DNA of 64,000 nt from Siphonodentalium dalli. Taxonomy: Eukaryota; Mollusca; Scaphopoda; Gadilida; Siphonodentaliidae. The notes beneath the pieces are model-generated. The model saw only the letters and a program-made list of their open reading frames with translations. It ran no database searches and was not told the DNA's origin. The position numbers and the translations under genes are program-made. Positions 46,915 to 59,542 of this stretch are shown here, one piece after another. The stretch covers positions 76,782,705 to 76,846,704 of the forward strand of contig CP136067.1 in assembly GCA_032622095.1 (NCBI GenBank), given 5' to 3'. Position 1 is the first letter of the stretch. Each line of letters begins with the position of its first letter.

Positions 46915-47412
46915 GTAAGTCTTACTATGATTGTTATCAATTTTACTGAAATTGTTATCAATTTTACTGAAATTCCTCAAAACATTGAATTAAACCAGCC
47001 GCTATCTGGTTTTGAAAGGGACAGCCACTTCAGGCTGTGTTGTATCAGAAACAAATTTCTTCAGAAAAAAGATATGTTTTATTGGAGAATATTTTAATTG
47101 AAATACATTGCATCTTGTCATGTTATTTTGAAATATCTTCAATTGAGATGTGAGTCACAGTTTAAAAAAATGAGTGAGTTTCAAATAATCATATGAGATC
47201 ATACTGGCTGTGTTTCCTTAATTTCTGCCATTTCAATTTTAGCATGCGAAATTCATTGCTGGGTACCTGAACAATTTGATAACACAAGTTGGTTCTCAGA
47301 ACATTTACAGTCAGTGGCAACAATAACTCTACAGTTTAATTTGCTTTCACAAAGTTAGATTTATGTATGTATATAACATAAGCCAGAGAGAGTGTTATTT
47401 TTCATTCAACAG
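46915..47412. other. Intron K, nothing recognised
   Basis: AT-rich; the phrase ATTGTTATCAATTTTACTGA is doubled at 46929-46972. Confidence 0.5.
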
Positions 47413-47578
47413 GGCGTGGTTCTGTTGGATGATGAGGAGGTGCAGGAAAGGATGCAGATGTCAACCAGTAAGAGAGCTCGGCTACTCGCTATGAAAATGA
47501 AAAAGAAACAAGAGAAAGCTCTCAAGTTGCAATCACAGTTAGCCAAACATTCCATGGAGGAAAAGTTTCAGATTGAAG
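47413..47578 (+). CDS. BAZ2B: BAZ2-like exon L, start of the basic helix
   Basis: Acceptor TTTTCATTCAACAG, donor GTACTG, 166 nt, phase 0 to phase 1. Encodes GVVLLDDEEVQERMQMSTSK and RARLLAMKMKKKQEKALKLQ. In vertebrate BAZ2 the TAM domain is likewise followed by a long Lys/Glu/Gln helix leading to the DDT domain. Confidence 0.9.
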
Positions 47579-47872
47579 GTACTGTAATATTACTCCAAAC
47601 TGAACACACTAAGACCACCCTATCTGTACGTTTTGGGGAGATGAATATTTTCAGTGTTTGGAATGGGAGGTTCCGATTTACAGAGCTTATTTTTACACAG
47701 ATGTTTATTCACTATATTATTTTCACAGTCATAGCTTGTCATGCAAGTTTAAAGCGGTATTAGGTCCTGCAGTGACATTGATATTAGATTCTTCATTAAT
47801 GAATACAGGAATTTGAAAACTTACTATAACTAACATGTTTTCTTTTAAAATATGTTTTAGACATGATACATT

Positions 47873-48162
47873 AAAGGGGTACTGTACACTAAATCCGGCC
47901 ATTTATGGGAAAATCTCATGTAAAACTCAACAGCATATATGCAACAAATGAATGAATTTGAACCATGTATTAGTGCAAAATACACTCCAGTCATAAATTC
48001 AATTTCATTAATATTACCATGTTGTTTGCATCTTTCTTAGAGCACATGAGTGTATTTTGCACTAATCATTGGCTCAAATTCATTTGTTTGTTGCATATAT
48101 TCTGTTGAGTATAAAAGGAGATGGTCCCATAAATGGCTGGTTTTAGTGTACAGTACCCCTTT
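47873..48162. mobile_element. 290-bp foldback element
   Basis: Ends AAAGGGGTACTGTACACTAAA and TTTAGTGTACAGTACCCCTTT are inverted, with further arm matches (CCATTTATGGG, TGCAAAATACACTC). Lies in intron L, 100 bp before exon M. Confidence 0.8.
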
Positions 48163-48266
48163 CTTTTTTGTAAGATGACTTAATTTTTAGTCTATAATAA
48201 TTAATCCCTCTAAGCTCCCAGTGATTAGGAAGTATATAAGAGTAACCTGTGATTGTCTGTTTTCAG

Positions 48267-48338
48267 AGCTTAGACAACAAGAACTCGAAGAAAAGCTGCA
48301 AAGGAGGATCGAGAAAGAGAAGAAAAAAGAAGACAGAT
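48267..48338 (+). CDS. BAZ2B: BAZ2-like exon M, basic helix
   Basis: Acceptor GATTGTCTGTTTTCAG, donor GTAAGA, 72 nt, phase 1 both ends. Encodes LRQQELEEKLQRRIEKEKKK plus EDR. Charged helix, coiled-coil-like. Confidence 0.9.
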
Positions 48339-48491
48339 GTAAGAACAAATCTTCCATTGATTTTTTCCTTGGCATCTTAAATCACATTTCACCTAATCTG
48401 ATAAAAATTCCTCCATTCTTCTATTTAACATTTTCACAGGACATAGCGAAGAAATTTCTTCCATTGCACAGCTTATTATGTTACATTTTAG

Positions 48492-48607
48492 TCGAAGAAA
48501 AATTGCGAGAGAAAGAAAGATTGAAACTACTACAAGAGCAAGACAAATACAGAAAGCATGAACAATTGAGACTGGAACGAGAAGTTCGGGCACAACAATT
48601 ACTTGAG
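48492..48607 (+). CDS. BAZ2B: BAZ2-like exon N, basic helix
   Basis: Acceptor TATGTTACATTTTAG, donor GTATGT, 116 nt, phase 1 to phase 0. Encodes EEKLREKERLKLLQEQDKYR and KHEQLRLEREVRAQQLLE, close to the RMEKELRAQQILE stretch of vertebrate BAZ2B. The intron M-N is only 153 bp. Confidence 0.93.
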
Positions 48608-49013
48608 GTATGTATCAATTAACTGCTCATTATTGATAGTATACTAACTATTCTTGTCATGATATATCTTTGATATGTCTTAATATGTTGCCATTTTCAG
48701 AGGAATCTTGTGACAAATCACAAATTATTGAAGATTCATTTATATGAAAACAATAAATTACTCTTGGGACAACATGTTTTGATATTTTTTTTGTTTTGAT
48801 ATTTGTTAAATGTAAAATAGATTTGTTTTCATTCATTCCTGTTACGCGATGAAACATATTTAAAGTAAAACAAGTTATTAGGTTGTGCTTGCATCCCCAC
48901 TGCATGCTATCCTCCCTCAGATCACCCAGATGACTGCTCCATTCAAACTTACTTGATATGTCTCAAAGTGGATCCTTCTTCCTTCCACATAACATTGTCT
49001 TCTTGTTACTAGC

Positions 49014-49574
49014 TAATCATCAAACTAATTTTGGTTCCAGACATGTGAACATGTTACTAGCTAATCATCAAACTAATTGTGGTTCCAGACATGTGAACAT
49101 GTCACTAGCTAATCATCAAACTAATTTTGGTTCCAGACATGAACATGTCACTAGCTAATCATTAAACTAATTGTGGTTCCAGACATGAACATGTCACTAG
49201 GTAATCATCAAACTAATTTTGGTTCCAGACATATGAACATGTCACTAGCTAATCATCAAACTAATTTTGGTTCCAGACATGAACATGTCACTAGCTAATC
49301 ATTAAACTAATTGTGGTTCCAGACATATGAACATGTCACTAGCTAATCATCAAACTAATTGTGGTTCCAGACATATGAACATGTCACTAGCTAATCATCA
49401 AACTAATTGTGGTTCCAGACATATGAACATGTCACTAGCTAATCATCAAACTAATTTTGGTTCCAGACATATGAACATGTCACTAGCTAATCATCCAACT
49501 AATTGTGGTTCCAGAGATATGAACATGTCACTAGCTAATCATCAAACTAATTTTGGTTCCAGACATGTGAACAT
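49014..49574. repeat. Minisatellite, about 12 units of 45-48 bp
   Basis: Units read ACTAGCTAATCATCAAACTA, then ATTKTGGTTCCAGACAT and GTGAACATGTC. Because most units are 48 bp the + strand stays open in one frame (LANHQTNFGSRHVNMS per unit), but no splice sites tie it to exons N or O. Confidence 0.85.
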
Positions 49575-49960
49575 TGCTTATAGAATTGATTGAGGGGCAA
49601 GGGGCAATCTAGCATTTTGTCTACATTATGTATATGATGGAACTAAATTAGATCCCCATGTAGTATGGAAGCTCAGAATGTCAAACTGAATTGCTTATTT
49701 ATATTTCACAACTTTTTTGATGCCTTCCACATAAATTAGTGAAACTGCAAATGGTTCAGTGAATGGGAGACAAACCTTATTTTAGTTTTGGCTGGTGAAG
49801 TATATATTTAGTTTTGGCTGGTGAAGTATATATTTAGTTTTTGCCTTCAATAAAGAATACTACAAAGTCAAGCAATGACCTGGATTCAGTTGCAGCATTT
49901 TCAAGCAATGCTGTCCAATTTCCCCATTTGACTTAATATCACCGATTGCATGCTTCCCAG

Positions 49961-50026
49961 GCTCGTATGTACAAACAAGAGAATAAAGAACGTGTAAAGG
50001 TGGAGATTGCTTATAAAAAAGTCCAG
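49961..50026 (+). CDS. BAZ2B: BAZ2-like exon O, basic helix
   Basis: Acceptor TTGCATGCTTCCCAG, 22 codons, phase 0, donor GTTTGT. Encodes ARMYKQENKERVKVEIAYKK plus VQ. Continues the charged helix from exon N in frame. Shorter and more diverged than the vertebrate segment. Confidence 0.8.
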
Positions 50027-51310
50027 GTTTGTCCAGTGCGGCACATGAAATGATGTCCTGTTATTGTTCCCATCACTTACTGTTCAGAATGTTTGTTTTT
50101 TCACCAAACACATCCATATATAGAGTTATTTTACTTCCTGTTTGCAAAAGAAATATCACTTATTTCCATCTGAAAACAGCAAAACTGCACATAAATATTT
50201 TTTATTGCGATTATCACCTGTTATTTATCTTCACAATGCACTTACCATTTAACTCACCTTTGTGTTTTTGATCACGCATATATGTTATTCCCATTGTTAC
50301 GCATCATTTAATGAGTCAAATGTATTCTTTGGTATCCTGTATATGCTGAGATGTTGACACTTGTGTCTGTTGAGAGAAAGTCACATAGATGTCATTAAAT
50401 ATTGGTATTGCTTTAAGTATTAATATCTGCAAGGTGATTATCAAGTCTTGTGTAAGCAATTTACACCAATCAAACCTTAATACTTTATATGAGCAGAAGT
50501 AATTTATAAGAGTAATTACACCCTCTCCATGTATTTCTTATACAAATTTGCTCAAAATTATGCAAAATTATATGTTAAGAATATCAGATTCCTCGTAGCA
50601 TCATACAATGCCATGGCAACTTTAAGATACTAAGAAAGTTCCAAAACAGCCAATAATATATCAAACTTGAATTTTTAGGCAAATTATTAAAAATAATTTA
50701 AATTTTTAATAGATGTAATTATAATGAATAAGCTTTGTTTTATGGTATGATTATACATTGGTACATAATAAGACACTTATATAAATCACTATTATTGTGA
50801 CTCGGCATCATTGCTCTTCATAATGTGAGATTAAATCATTGAGTGAATATTATACTTCACGCATTGCACCAACAACATACCTTTTGAAATATGTTTTTCA
50901 TCAGAGATCGTCACCTTTTAGCCATAGTTGTATTTCTCTCAAAGTCTATCCCAGTATTTAAATATTATATAAATATGGCAACTGGCAGTCTTGCAAATGT
51001 GCTAACAGAAAACCCAAAGCATTCTGTGCATATGACATGTAAAATATACTCAGAAGTTTGAAATTTCTGTAAAATTCATACATGTCCTGTGCTCCGTATG
51101 TTTGTTTACCAAATAGTGATATTCATAATAAGTATGGGTTAGAACAACGGTTTTAGGAAAATATATATATCATAATATTATATATATAATAGATATGGCA
51201 CAGTAGCATGTCATATATGTCTCTGAGCTCTTTGAACATGCCTCGAACTATACAACACACAAGGCGCCTATTTTTAGAAGTGTGTAATTTTGAGAGAGTG
51301 GAATTTTTTT
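50027..51310. other. Intron O, nothing firm
   Basis: AT-rich intron; no element boundary recognised apart from ATATATAT tracts near 51170. Confidence 0.45.
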
Positions 51311-51455
51311 TTTGGGAATGGCTGGGATTCGAACCCCTGCCCAAAACGGTGAGCGCACCTTGCCTTGCGGTGTGGTATTGACATCAGACTTGGCATGCTC
51401 ACCATCTTGGGCAGGGGTTCGAATCCCACCCAATCCCAAAAAAAAAATTGCACTG
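51311..51455. mobile_element. Inverted pair of SINE-derived B-box segments
   Basis: GGGATTCGAACCCCTGCCCA (from 51325) and its complement TGGGCAGGGGTTCGAATCCC (to 51428) form a foldback of two tRNA-like SINE ends, each next to a TTTTTTTTGGGA / CCCAAAAAAAA tail as at 19450. Confidence 0.7.
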
Positions 51456-51797
51456 TCCCAAAAAATTACGCTCTTCATAATATTATACATTGTCTGGCCA
51501 CACTTGAAACATAATAATATTATATTCTCTGTTTAAAAAAGAGACCAATCAGTGTTCCAGATAGAATTATTCATCATCCACTTATGAACTGACTGTGTGA
51601 ATTTACAGTGTACCCAAGTGCCATCAAATGGGAATGTCTGATAGTCATTGATACAGAGTGTACTCTATGACAAACAGATTTGATTAATATGTATGTTGCC
51701 ATGTAATACATGGACTAATGCAAAAATGTAATGGCAGTTTGTGCCATTATTTAATAGTTACAGAAGTAGACAAGTAAGTTGATGCTTTCCTTTGCAG

Positions 51798-51827
51798 ACA
51801 AATTTATTGTGGTATCAGTTGGAAAGA
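51798..51827 (+). CDS. BAZ2B: Candidate 30-nt microexon of the BAZ2-like gene
   Basis: Between a strong acceptor (GATGCTTTCCTTTGCAG) and a consensus donor (GTAAGT) lie exactly ten codons in phase 0, TNLLWYQLER, so it can be spliced between exons O and P without changing frame. The vertebrate protein has additional helix residues at this place. The Trp-Tyr pair is atypical for the helix, so it may be a cryptic or alternative exon. Confidence 0.4.
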
Positions 51828-52317
51828 GTAAGTCTTCAATATTGTGATGTAATAAAACAGGGAGTGCTGGGTCAACAAATGGCCAACAATTTAACTGGTC
51901 AAGTGCATTTGCTGAAAAACTTCAGCCAACCCTGGCTCAATCTGAAATAATTTGAATGTCTGTTTCAAATTTACTGTAAATATATCCTAAAACCTGTTTA
52001 AATACTGTCTTTATTATCCATGAAAGCGATATATCTTTGCAATTGGGTCAGAATAAGTTTTTAAAATCTGTATATTGCATGTGTATAACTTTATATTACT
52101 CAACAAATTAGTATACTCGATATTAGTAAAGATCGTCTACAAAAATCATGTTTAAATTAGCTCTTGCGGGATTGATAGCAACTTGGAGGCCCTCTTCACC
52201 GATATCTTAGTTTGAATTTGAGGTATTGTCAAATTTATATTAAAGTAAAAACACAAATTTAAATTTTTGACTTCATTGTTTATTAGTATTGGAATGGAAT
52301 GTATGTAAAATCATCTG

Positions 52318-52744
52318 AAAAAAAAGTATTGGAATGGAATATAATGAGTATTGGAATGGAATATAATGAGTATTGGAATGGAATATAATGAGTATTGGAA
52401 TGGAATATAATGAGTATTGGAATGGAATATAATGAGTATTGGAATGGATTATAATGAGTATTGGAATTGAATATAATGAGTATTGGAATGGATTATAATC
52501 AGTATTGGAATGGAATATAATGAGTATTGGAATGGATTATAATCAGTATTTGAATGGATTATAATCAGTATTGGAATGGAATATAATGAGTATTGGAATG
52601 GATTATAATCAGTATTGGAATGGAATATAATCAGTATTGGAATGGAATATAATTAGTATTGGAATGGATTATAATCAGTATTGGAATGGAATATAATGAG
52701 TATTGGAATGGAATATAATCAGTATTGGAATGGATTATAATCAT
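52318..52744. repeat. Minisatellite, about 19 units of 22 bp
   Basis: Units AGTATTGGAATGGAATATAATG with A/T and G/C variants (GGATTATAATC). A founder-like AGTATTGGAATGGAAT lies at 52286. Intronic. Confidence 0.9.
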
Positions 52745-54404
52745 TGACTTCTCACTGGACTGAATTAGATAATTGGATAAGATTCTTGATTTATTAAATG
52801 AATGTGGGTGTTGAAATTTAGGGCAGAATGAATGCACTCACTTCAAATCAAAAGAGGAAATTTCTTGAACATCTGAAATTAGAGGCTCAGTGTTTTCCTG
52901 GAGTACGCATTTCAATTTCACATTTGAACATTTTTCAGGTATTGCAATTTAAATCCAAAGGAATGTTAATAGATTTGTCTCATTTTATTCAAAATCACTT
53001 GTAAAACTTCCTAGAATTTGGAACAATCCGATGGGCTTATTTTTCCCAAATCAAAACTAATCACTTTATGTTTCAAATGACTACATAAGACCCAGGAATG
53101 ATGCACATAAATCATTATAAAAAGTCTTGCATAAAGTTTATGTCTCTAAATATTTTACTTGAATGACTCAGTGCAGAGTTTGTGAACCAAATGTGATCAC
53201 AGGTCCCCGCAACAAAAATTTACCCCTCACTCCTTGAAACATTCAAGATGAGAATATATTGAATTGGGCTGATGATTTCTATTCCCTCATGCGCTTCTGC
53301 ATACCCCAGTGAACAACATAGTTAGCCTGTGTTGTAAACTTTACCAATGATTCTCTTCTCACACAAAAGTTCAACCAGTTTTTCTCAGTGAAAATAAATG
53401 TGTCAAACTTGTATTTATTGTTATGTTGGGCTTCATACATGCCTATCCATATCCATATCTGTTGACCATGCCTTTGCCAAACCACTTTACTGTAGTGTAG
53501 TTTAATCTGTAGAACACTAATATAAATCGACTCCACACTAAATTTGATGTTTTGTGGCGTTTTATATGTTTCACTGTGAAAACACTCATAATGTACCAGT
53601 TGTCACAATTACACGAGAACTTATCCTAGATCCATTAGCTGATATATCACTTTCAGAATTTAGAAAGACAGTGTTATGATCAGTATACTCATGAGCCATT
53701 TTGAGACCCACACACTAACTGTTAATTTCTGTTGTTGTGGTTTTCTGTAGATATAACAATATAGACATACATATTGTGTATTTGTATTAGCTTTTGCATG
53801 CCAAATGTTCATGTGGACATTCTCTGTTTTAACTATAGTCTGCATCAGTTGATTTCTCATGCTGTTATACAAGATGTGCATAGGTTTGGACCCCATTGGT
53901 TCAATAATGGCTGCCTATCTTGGACCTTACCTTAAAATCTGCATCTTCTTTTAATCTGCATCTTCATGATGGCTTCCAATTTGCATTAATTGTTTTGTAC
54001 ACATACCACATATGGTACACATAATGTCGACGTCCGGATCAACCATCTGTCATTCATCTGTCTGTCCAATGTGTCCATGCTAACATTTGGTAATTAATAG
54101 GGGTCACTTATTTTGCCCAGTTCATTATTATGAGCTTTGTCAAATTTCTGAGCTTCGCTCATTATTCCAAATCAATATTTTGCCCAGGTACTCCTTATGA
54201 GCTCATGTAACATATGAGAACTAACCCCCTAAAACATGGATGAAATATATGTCCACCTTAATAAGCCTTATGGACCGATGATTTATGAGATAAATCGTCC
54301 AACCTTTATGGGCTCACATATATAATGATATGAAAATACTTAGTCAAATTTCTCCATGCCAACAACTTATTTGTCCTTAGAGTTTATGACTGAACATATT
54401 TGTA
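52745..54404. other. Intron sequence, nothing firm
   Basis: No exon supported. A GTACACATA...GGTACACATAATG segment at 53998-54030 also occurs near 32268-32300, an old dispersed repeat. Confidence 0.4.
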
Positions 54405-55205
54405 TCCCCCGCCAAATTAAAAATTTGCGGGGGATATAGTAATGGGTTCTGTCCGTCTGTCTAGCCGTCCGTCCCGAATTTTTAAGAGTCGTAACTTAAT
54501 TGAACAAATGTAAACGGATTTCAAAGATTTGTAGTATATGAGTTCACCTGACCATCACCTAGAATGAGTTCACAAGCCAGGTCTGGCCAGATATTTTTAC
54601 CGGAGTTATTGGACTTTGTTTATTATTTTTGTCGAATTTACCAAATAGCAAATAGACGACGTCACAGGGCTCATTTCCACAAATCTCAACGGATTTCAAA
54701 GATATTTGGTATATGAGTTCAACTGACCATTACCTAGAATGAGTTCGCAAGCCAGGTCTGTCCGGATATTTTTACCGGAGTTATTGGACTTTGTTTATTA
54801 TTTTTGTCAAATTTACCAAATAGCAGACAAAGTCACAGGGCTCATTTCCACAAATCTCAACGGATTTCAAAGATATTTGGTATATGAGTTCACTTGACCA
54901 GTATTTAGAACGAGTTCGCAAACCAGGTCCGGCCGGATATTTTAAGCGGATTTATTGGACTTTGTTTATTTTGTTTGGTGCAAATGGACGACGTCACAGG
55001 GCTAATTTCCACGAATGTCAACGGATTAAAAAGATTTTTGGTATATTCGTTCCCATGACCAGTACCTAAAATGAGTTCGCAAGCCAGGCTTTTTTATAAA
55101 ATCCCACCTCTTGTTTAGCACATACTGAGAACGCAAACATTATTGAGAATGCACTTCCCCAACTGCACAATTCGGCGGGGGATACCGCCGTCTGCGACTG
55201 CTTGT
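54405..55205. repeat. CGGGGGATA repeat with three internal units
   Basis: Begins TCCCCCGCCAAATTAAAAAT / GCGGGGGATATAG and ends AATTCGGCGGGGGATACCG. Inside are three units of about 175 bp sharing AACGGATTTCAAAGAT, TATATGAGTTCA and TTATTGGACTTTGTTTATT. Confidence 0.7.
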
Positions 55206-56320
55206 TGGATATATCGCAATGAAAACAGATGTGTGTATATGGTCCAGTAAATGTAAATCTTTCATGAGTGGCTCTACCATGAGTGGAAATTCATTATTTT
55301 TTGTCATCACGAAGTGACATCGATAGATGGATAATGGTTTTTATCAGAAGCTACAATACTACTATTTGATAGCTTAGCATAATAAACAAGTTATATCTGA
55401 TGCGATAACTGAAGTAGTTTTTGTTGGATCATGCTCATATTTTATGTGCAGGTTGTCTTCATTAGATCAATTAATTCTAATGGTGATCAGTCAAAGCCCT
55501 TGGAACAATTCCAGTCTTTATATCTACCATATAACATGCCTATTCACTTTGGTGCTTGATGTAAAACATATCCTATTAATTTAACACAAGACAGCCTTGA
55601 CTGCAGAAACTTGAAAACTTGACTGCAGAAATCTTGTCATCTCTTGTTTATTGTATATATGTCCGTATTGGCCACTCTGCCCAGCTCCTTTCATGGAAAG
55701 GAGATAATCACCTCTTGACATGTGTCTCTGGTCTTGTTTGTATAATTTTATTGACAATTCAATTTGTAACATGGAACATGCATCCTATTATGGTTTTTAT
55801 CTCCATTGGTCTGCTTACAATAAAATAACCCTTCCCATCCACCTTATGGATTTTCGTATTGATTAATTAACCATTTTACTTTTGAACCAGGTTTATTAAT
55901 GAATACTCTATAAAGCTCATATTTAATAGTTTATACCATTAGAGATGATATCCTGTTTTGAACTTTTGAAAATGTGAAGGTTTTATTCCCATAGTTGCAT
56001 GTGATATATTCATGTCAATAAATTAATTATGGGCATCCAATATCCACATTAGTAGAGTACATCTATAATTGGAAATATTAACCCTCTTCCACCCAACCAT
56101 AGGCATATGCTATCTGATTTGATAACTAAAATAGTTGTCATCTGAATGTGATTATATTTTGTGGGACAGCTAGTTTATGACCAGTGATGACAGCCCCCTG
56201 ACCTGTACAATTAGGGTCACCTTGTTGATTTGCTTAAAACGTTTTGCGCAAGTGGATAGATTTTAGTTTTATGCCATGTAATGTCTCTTTCCAATCATGT
56301 TCACTTTTCGGGAACAGTTT
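55206..56320. other. Intron sequence, nothing recognised
   Basis: AT-rich; a small hairpin ACTTGACTGCAGAAA/CTTGACTGCAGAAA duplication near 55598-55630. Confidence 0.4.
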
Positions 56321-56324
56321 TATT

Positions 56325-58520
56325 AGCTCACCTGAGACGAAGTCTCCGATGGAGCTATAGTCATCACTCCTCGTCCGTCGTCCATCCATCGTCCGTCCAT
56401 CGTCCGTCAACAATTCTTTAAACATCTTCTCTGGAACCATAAGACCGAATGGGTTCATATTTGGTGTGGATGTTCCCTAGGTGACTCTCATTCAGATTTG
56501 TTCAAATGTAGTCACTGGATCAAATAGTTGCGAAGCCAGGGCCATAACTCTTTCCCTCCATAGTAATTCTTTTAAACATCTTCTCAAATACCATCAGGCC
56601 AAATAGGTTCATATTTGGTATGAAGGATCCTTGGGTGACTGGGGTTCAGATTTTTTAAAATGAGGTCACTGGGTCATATGTGGGCGGGGCCAGGGACATA
56701 ACTCAATTTTTTTTTTTTAAGATTGAACTCTTTAACCCTTTCAGTGCCTAGTCCGATTTTTCTATCAACCCATATTTCCTTGATCATTTTTCCAATTTAT
56801 TGATTATAATAATGTGATACATTGATGGAATGTATCACATTATTATAATCAATAAATTGGAAAAATGATCAAGGAAATATGGTTTGATATAAAAATCGGA
56901 CTTGGCACTGAAAGGGTTAACCAAAAAAAAAAGACAAAAAATTATATAGTAAATAAATAAAAGAATATTAAAAAAAAATGTGGAATTTTTTTTTTTTATT
57001 AAATAAAAAATTTGTATTTAACTTTATGGTCAATTATAATAATATATATCGTTTAACATTTTTTGAAAATTTAAAAACTAATTACATTTCTGAAGGTTTC
57101 ACTCAAGTTCCCTGCTTCTGCCGCCCTGGTCCCGAAAATAATATTTACTCAAATTCTTGACAGAGAATCATTAATAAGAATCATTTACTTTGGCTCTAAC
57201 TGTATGCGGGGTATGCCTACACATGTCAAGTGAGGTCATTTATATAATAATTCCCAATTACAACAACAATCTATCATATGTATTGTTCAAATCTTTCAAC
57301 ATGACATTTAACCCTCCCACATCCACCACTTCACTAGAACATATTTGTTAAACTTGAAAAGTGTTCTTTGAAAGAACCACCAGTTCTATTTAGCTCATAT
57401 TTAATATTGAGACTCCTTTGATGATGTGTGATTCAGATTTGTTCAATCAGGGTCACCAGGTCAAGTAGGTGCAAGGCCATCTACATTACTCTTTCTCTCC
57501 ATAGTAATTCATGATAGGTATTCTATGCAAGAATCAAATTGGCTATTTTGCTTATATTTGGTATGAAATTGGGTGACAGATTTGTGAAAATGGGATCAGG
57601 GCAGAGCCAGAGACATAACTATTTCACCACATAGTAATTCTTAAAATATGTTTGCAAGAGCCAAGAACTGGTTGGCTTATTTAGCATGGAATGTTCTTGT
57701 TTGACTCCAATTCAGATTTTTTTTTAATGGGGTCACCTGGTCAAATAGGGGCCAAGCGAAGGACAGTTTCCTTCTTAATATGCTTCCTTCACAAGGACCA
57801 TCAGGTCTATTTTACTGATATTTAGAATAACGGGTTCTTTGGTGTCTGGGATTCAAATTTATTCAGATGGGGTCACCAGGTTAAATAGGCTGGGACCAGG
57901 CACATAACTGTATGTCTCTATGGTAATACTTAAAATGTCTTCTCAAGAGAGGTTGGACTATTTAGCTTACATATAGTATGGAGGATCCTTTTAGTGACTG
58001 AGATTCAGATTTGTTAACATGAGGTCAACCTGTTAAGGAATGACGGGGCTATGGGAATTAACACTTTTGTGTCTAATAAAATCATTAAAATACAAAATTC
58101 ATTAAAACATCTACCTTGGAACCACCTGACTGATTAATCTGACATACATGTATGATGTTTTGGGTCCATGGATAATTGGGCTTCAAACATGTCTAAACGG
58201 TTTTATAAAAAGGCACTTGTGAGATTGGAAATTTCCAACAATTGAGAAAGTTTGAGATGTCGGTTGTGAAATTCCAACCTAAGACTTGGGAGTCTGGAGC
58301 CCGGTCGGGAGGGGACTTGTTGAGCTGGAGGAGGGGGGTGATTTCAAGGTGGATATTCACCGATCTACATACATGAAGCCTCTCTAGCCACATATCCTGT
58401 TTAGATCTATTTCTTTTAAAATGATTATGAAAAGTTATGACTGTTGTGGTCTCCAGAGTCCCAGTCTTATCAGTCTTTGCAGTCTGGTGAGCGACCCCAC
58501 AGTCATTGACTGTCTTGTAT
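56325..58520. repeat. About 2.2-kb dispersed repeat, copy 2
   Basis: Co-linear with 36918-38860: TTAGCTCACCTGAGACG start, TCCGTCC run, GGTCACTGGGTCAAAT units, and the CAGTCATTGACTGTCTTG end. Interrupted by a TTAA-type MITE at 56736. Confidence 0.75.
56736..56916. mobile_element. 181-bp TTAA-flanked palindromic MITE
   Basis: TTAA at 56732-56735 and 56917-56920; CCCTTTCAGTGCCTAGTCCG and complement at the ends; nearly the whole element is a hairpin centred near 56826. Ends are related to the 17802 element (CCCTTT-AGTGCC). Confidence 0.85.
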
Positions 58521-59146
58521 ATATATCTATGCCGATGATTTTGACTGTTGTAGTCGGTGAATCTATGGTTTAAGATATGGGTTAAACATCCGACGATCGT
58601 GATCAACCTCTCATTCTAATACCTATTGACCTTTATATGCTTGTTGTATTAAAACTTGGAACAGATAGAAGTACACATTTCCTGTGTTCGAGAATATCTC
58701 TTCCTTGATTGGAATGGAGTTTAGATATGGATGTTGATGTGGTGTTTATAAGCTTTAATTTTAGCTACTTTCATTCTGCAATGTAACCTGCCCTTTTTTT
58801 CTTTACTTAGCATGGCTTCCATTGCTCTCACTTTTTGGTTTGGGAATCAGTTTCTGCTCGCTTGAACTGCAATCAAATGTATTCAGTGGTCAGTTATTTA
58901 CATGTTAATAATGCATTGCTATCATGGTTAAATTAATTTGCAGTAACTCTATGGATTTTAATGTTTTTGTGAGACCTATACATGTGTTGCATCTAAATCT
59001 TCCACTTCTAGGATATAATCATTCTGACTAAAATGGTTTGATTTAATTGAATGGCCCAGAGAGATGAGATGGCTTAATTTTGACAATCTCCCACTCAATA
59101 CTTGTTCTGGATATAATCAGTTTTAGAGTCTCTTCAGCAAACTGAT
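58521..59146. other. Intron sequence, nothing recognised
   Basis: No boundary or exon supported. Confidence 0.5.
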
Positions 59147-59150
59147 TTAA

Positions 59151-59542
59151 CCCTTTACCCAACAAACCGGCCAAAACCGGCCAAATAAAGCTTCAACAGC
59201 CTAAAATATCTTCGGTCTGTCTCAATAGAACCATACAAATATGGATATCATTGGAACCGGCTCCTTGACCACATTGTGATAGTTACAGTTATGCCCTGTG
59301 CCAATGCATTCTCTTATATATGCGAGTCGACCATAGGTCGCCTCGCATATATAAGAGAATGCATTGGCCTAAAAAAAATCTTTTTTTAATACTTTTTACA
59401 ATTTTTTCTTACATTCTTTAACAATTTTATAATTTTTAATGTGTTAAGCCAATGCATTCTCTTATATATGCGAGGCGACCTATGGTCGACTCGCATATAT
59501 AAGAGAATGCATTGGCACAGGGCCCTTCTGTTGGGTAAAGGG
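59151..59542. mobile_element. 392-bp TTAA-flanked MITE with two palindromic modules
   Basis: TTAA at 59147-59150 and 59543-59546; ends CCCTTTACCCAACA and TGTTGGGTAAAGGG are inverted. Holds two complete CCAATGCATTCTCTTATATA modules (59297-59371 and 59452-59522) in opposite relative orientation around an AT-rich centre. Confidence 0.85.

Noticed and set aside
48187-48375. Minus-strand ORF rich in Ser/Phe/Leu
   Set aside because: Antisense of the Lys/Glu-rich exon M; typical shadow composition.
51325-51428. Pair of tRNA genes in opposite orientation
   Set aside because: Both halves are B-box ends of the same SINE family in a foldback.
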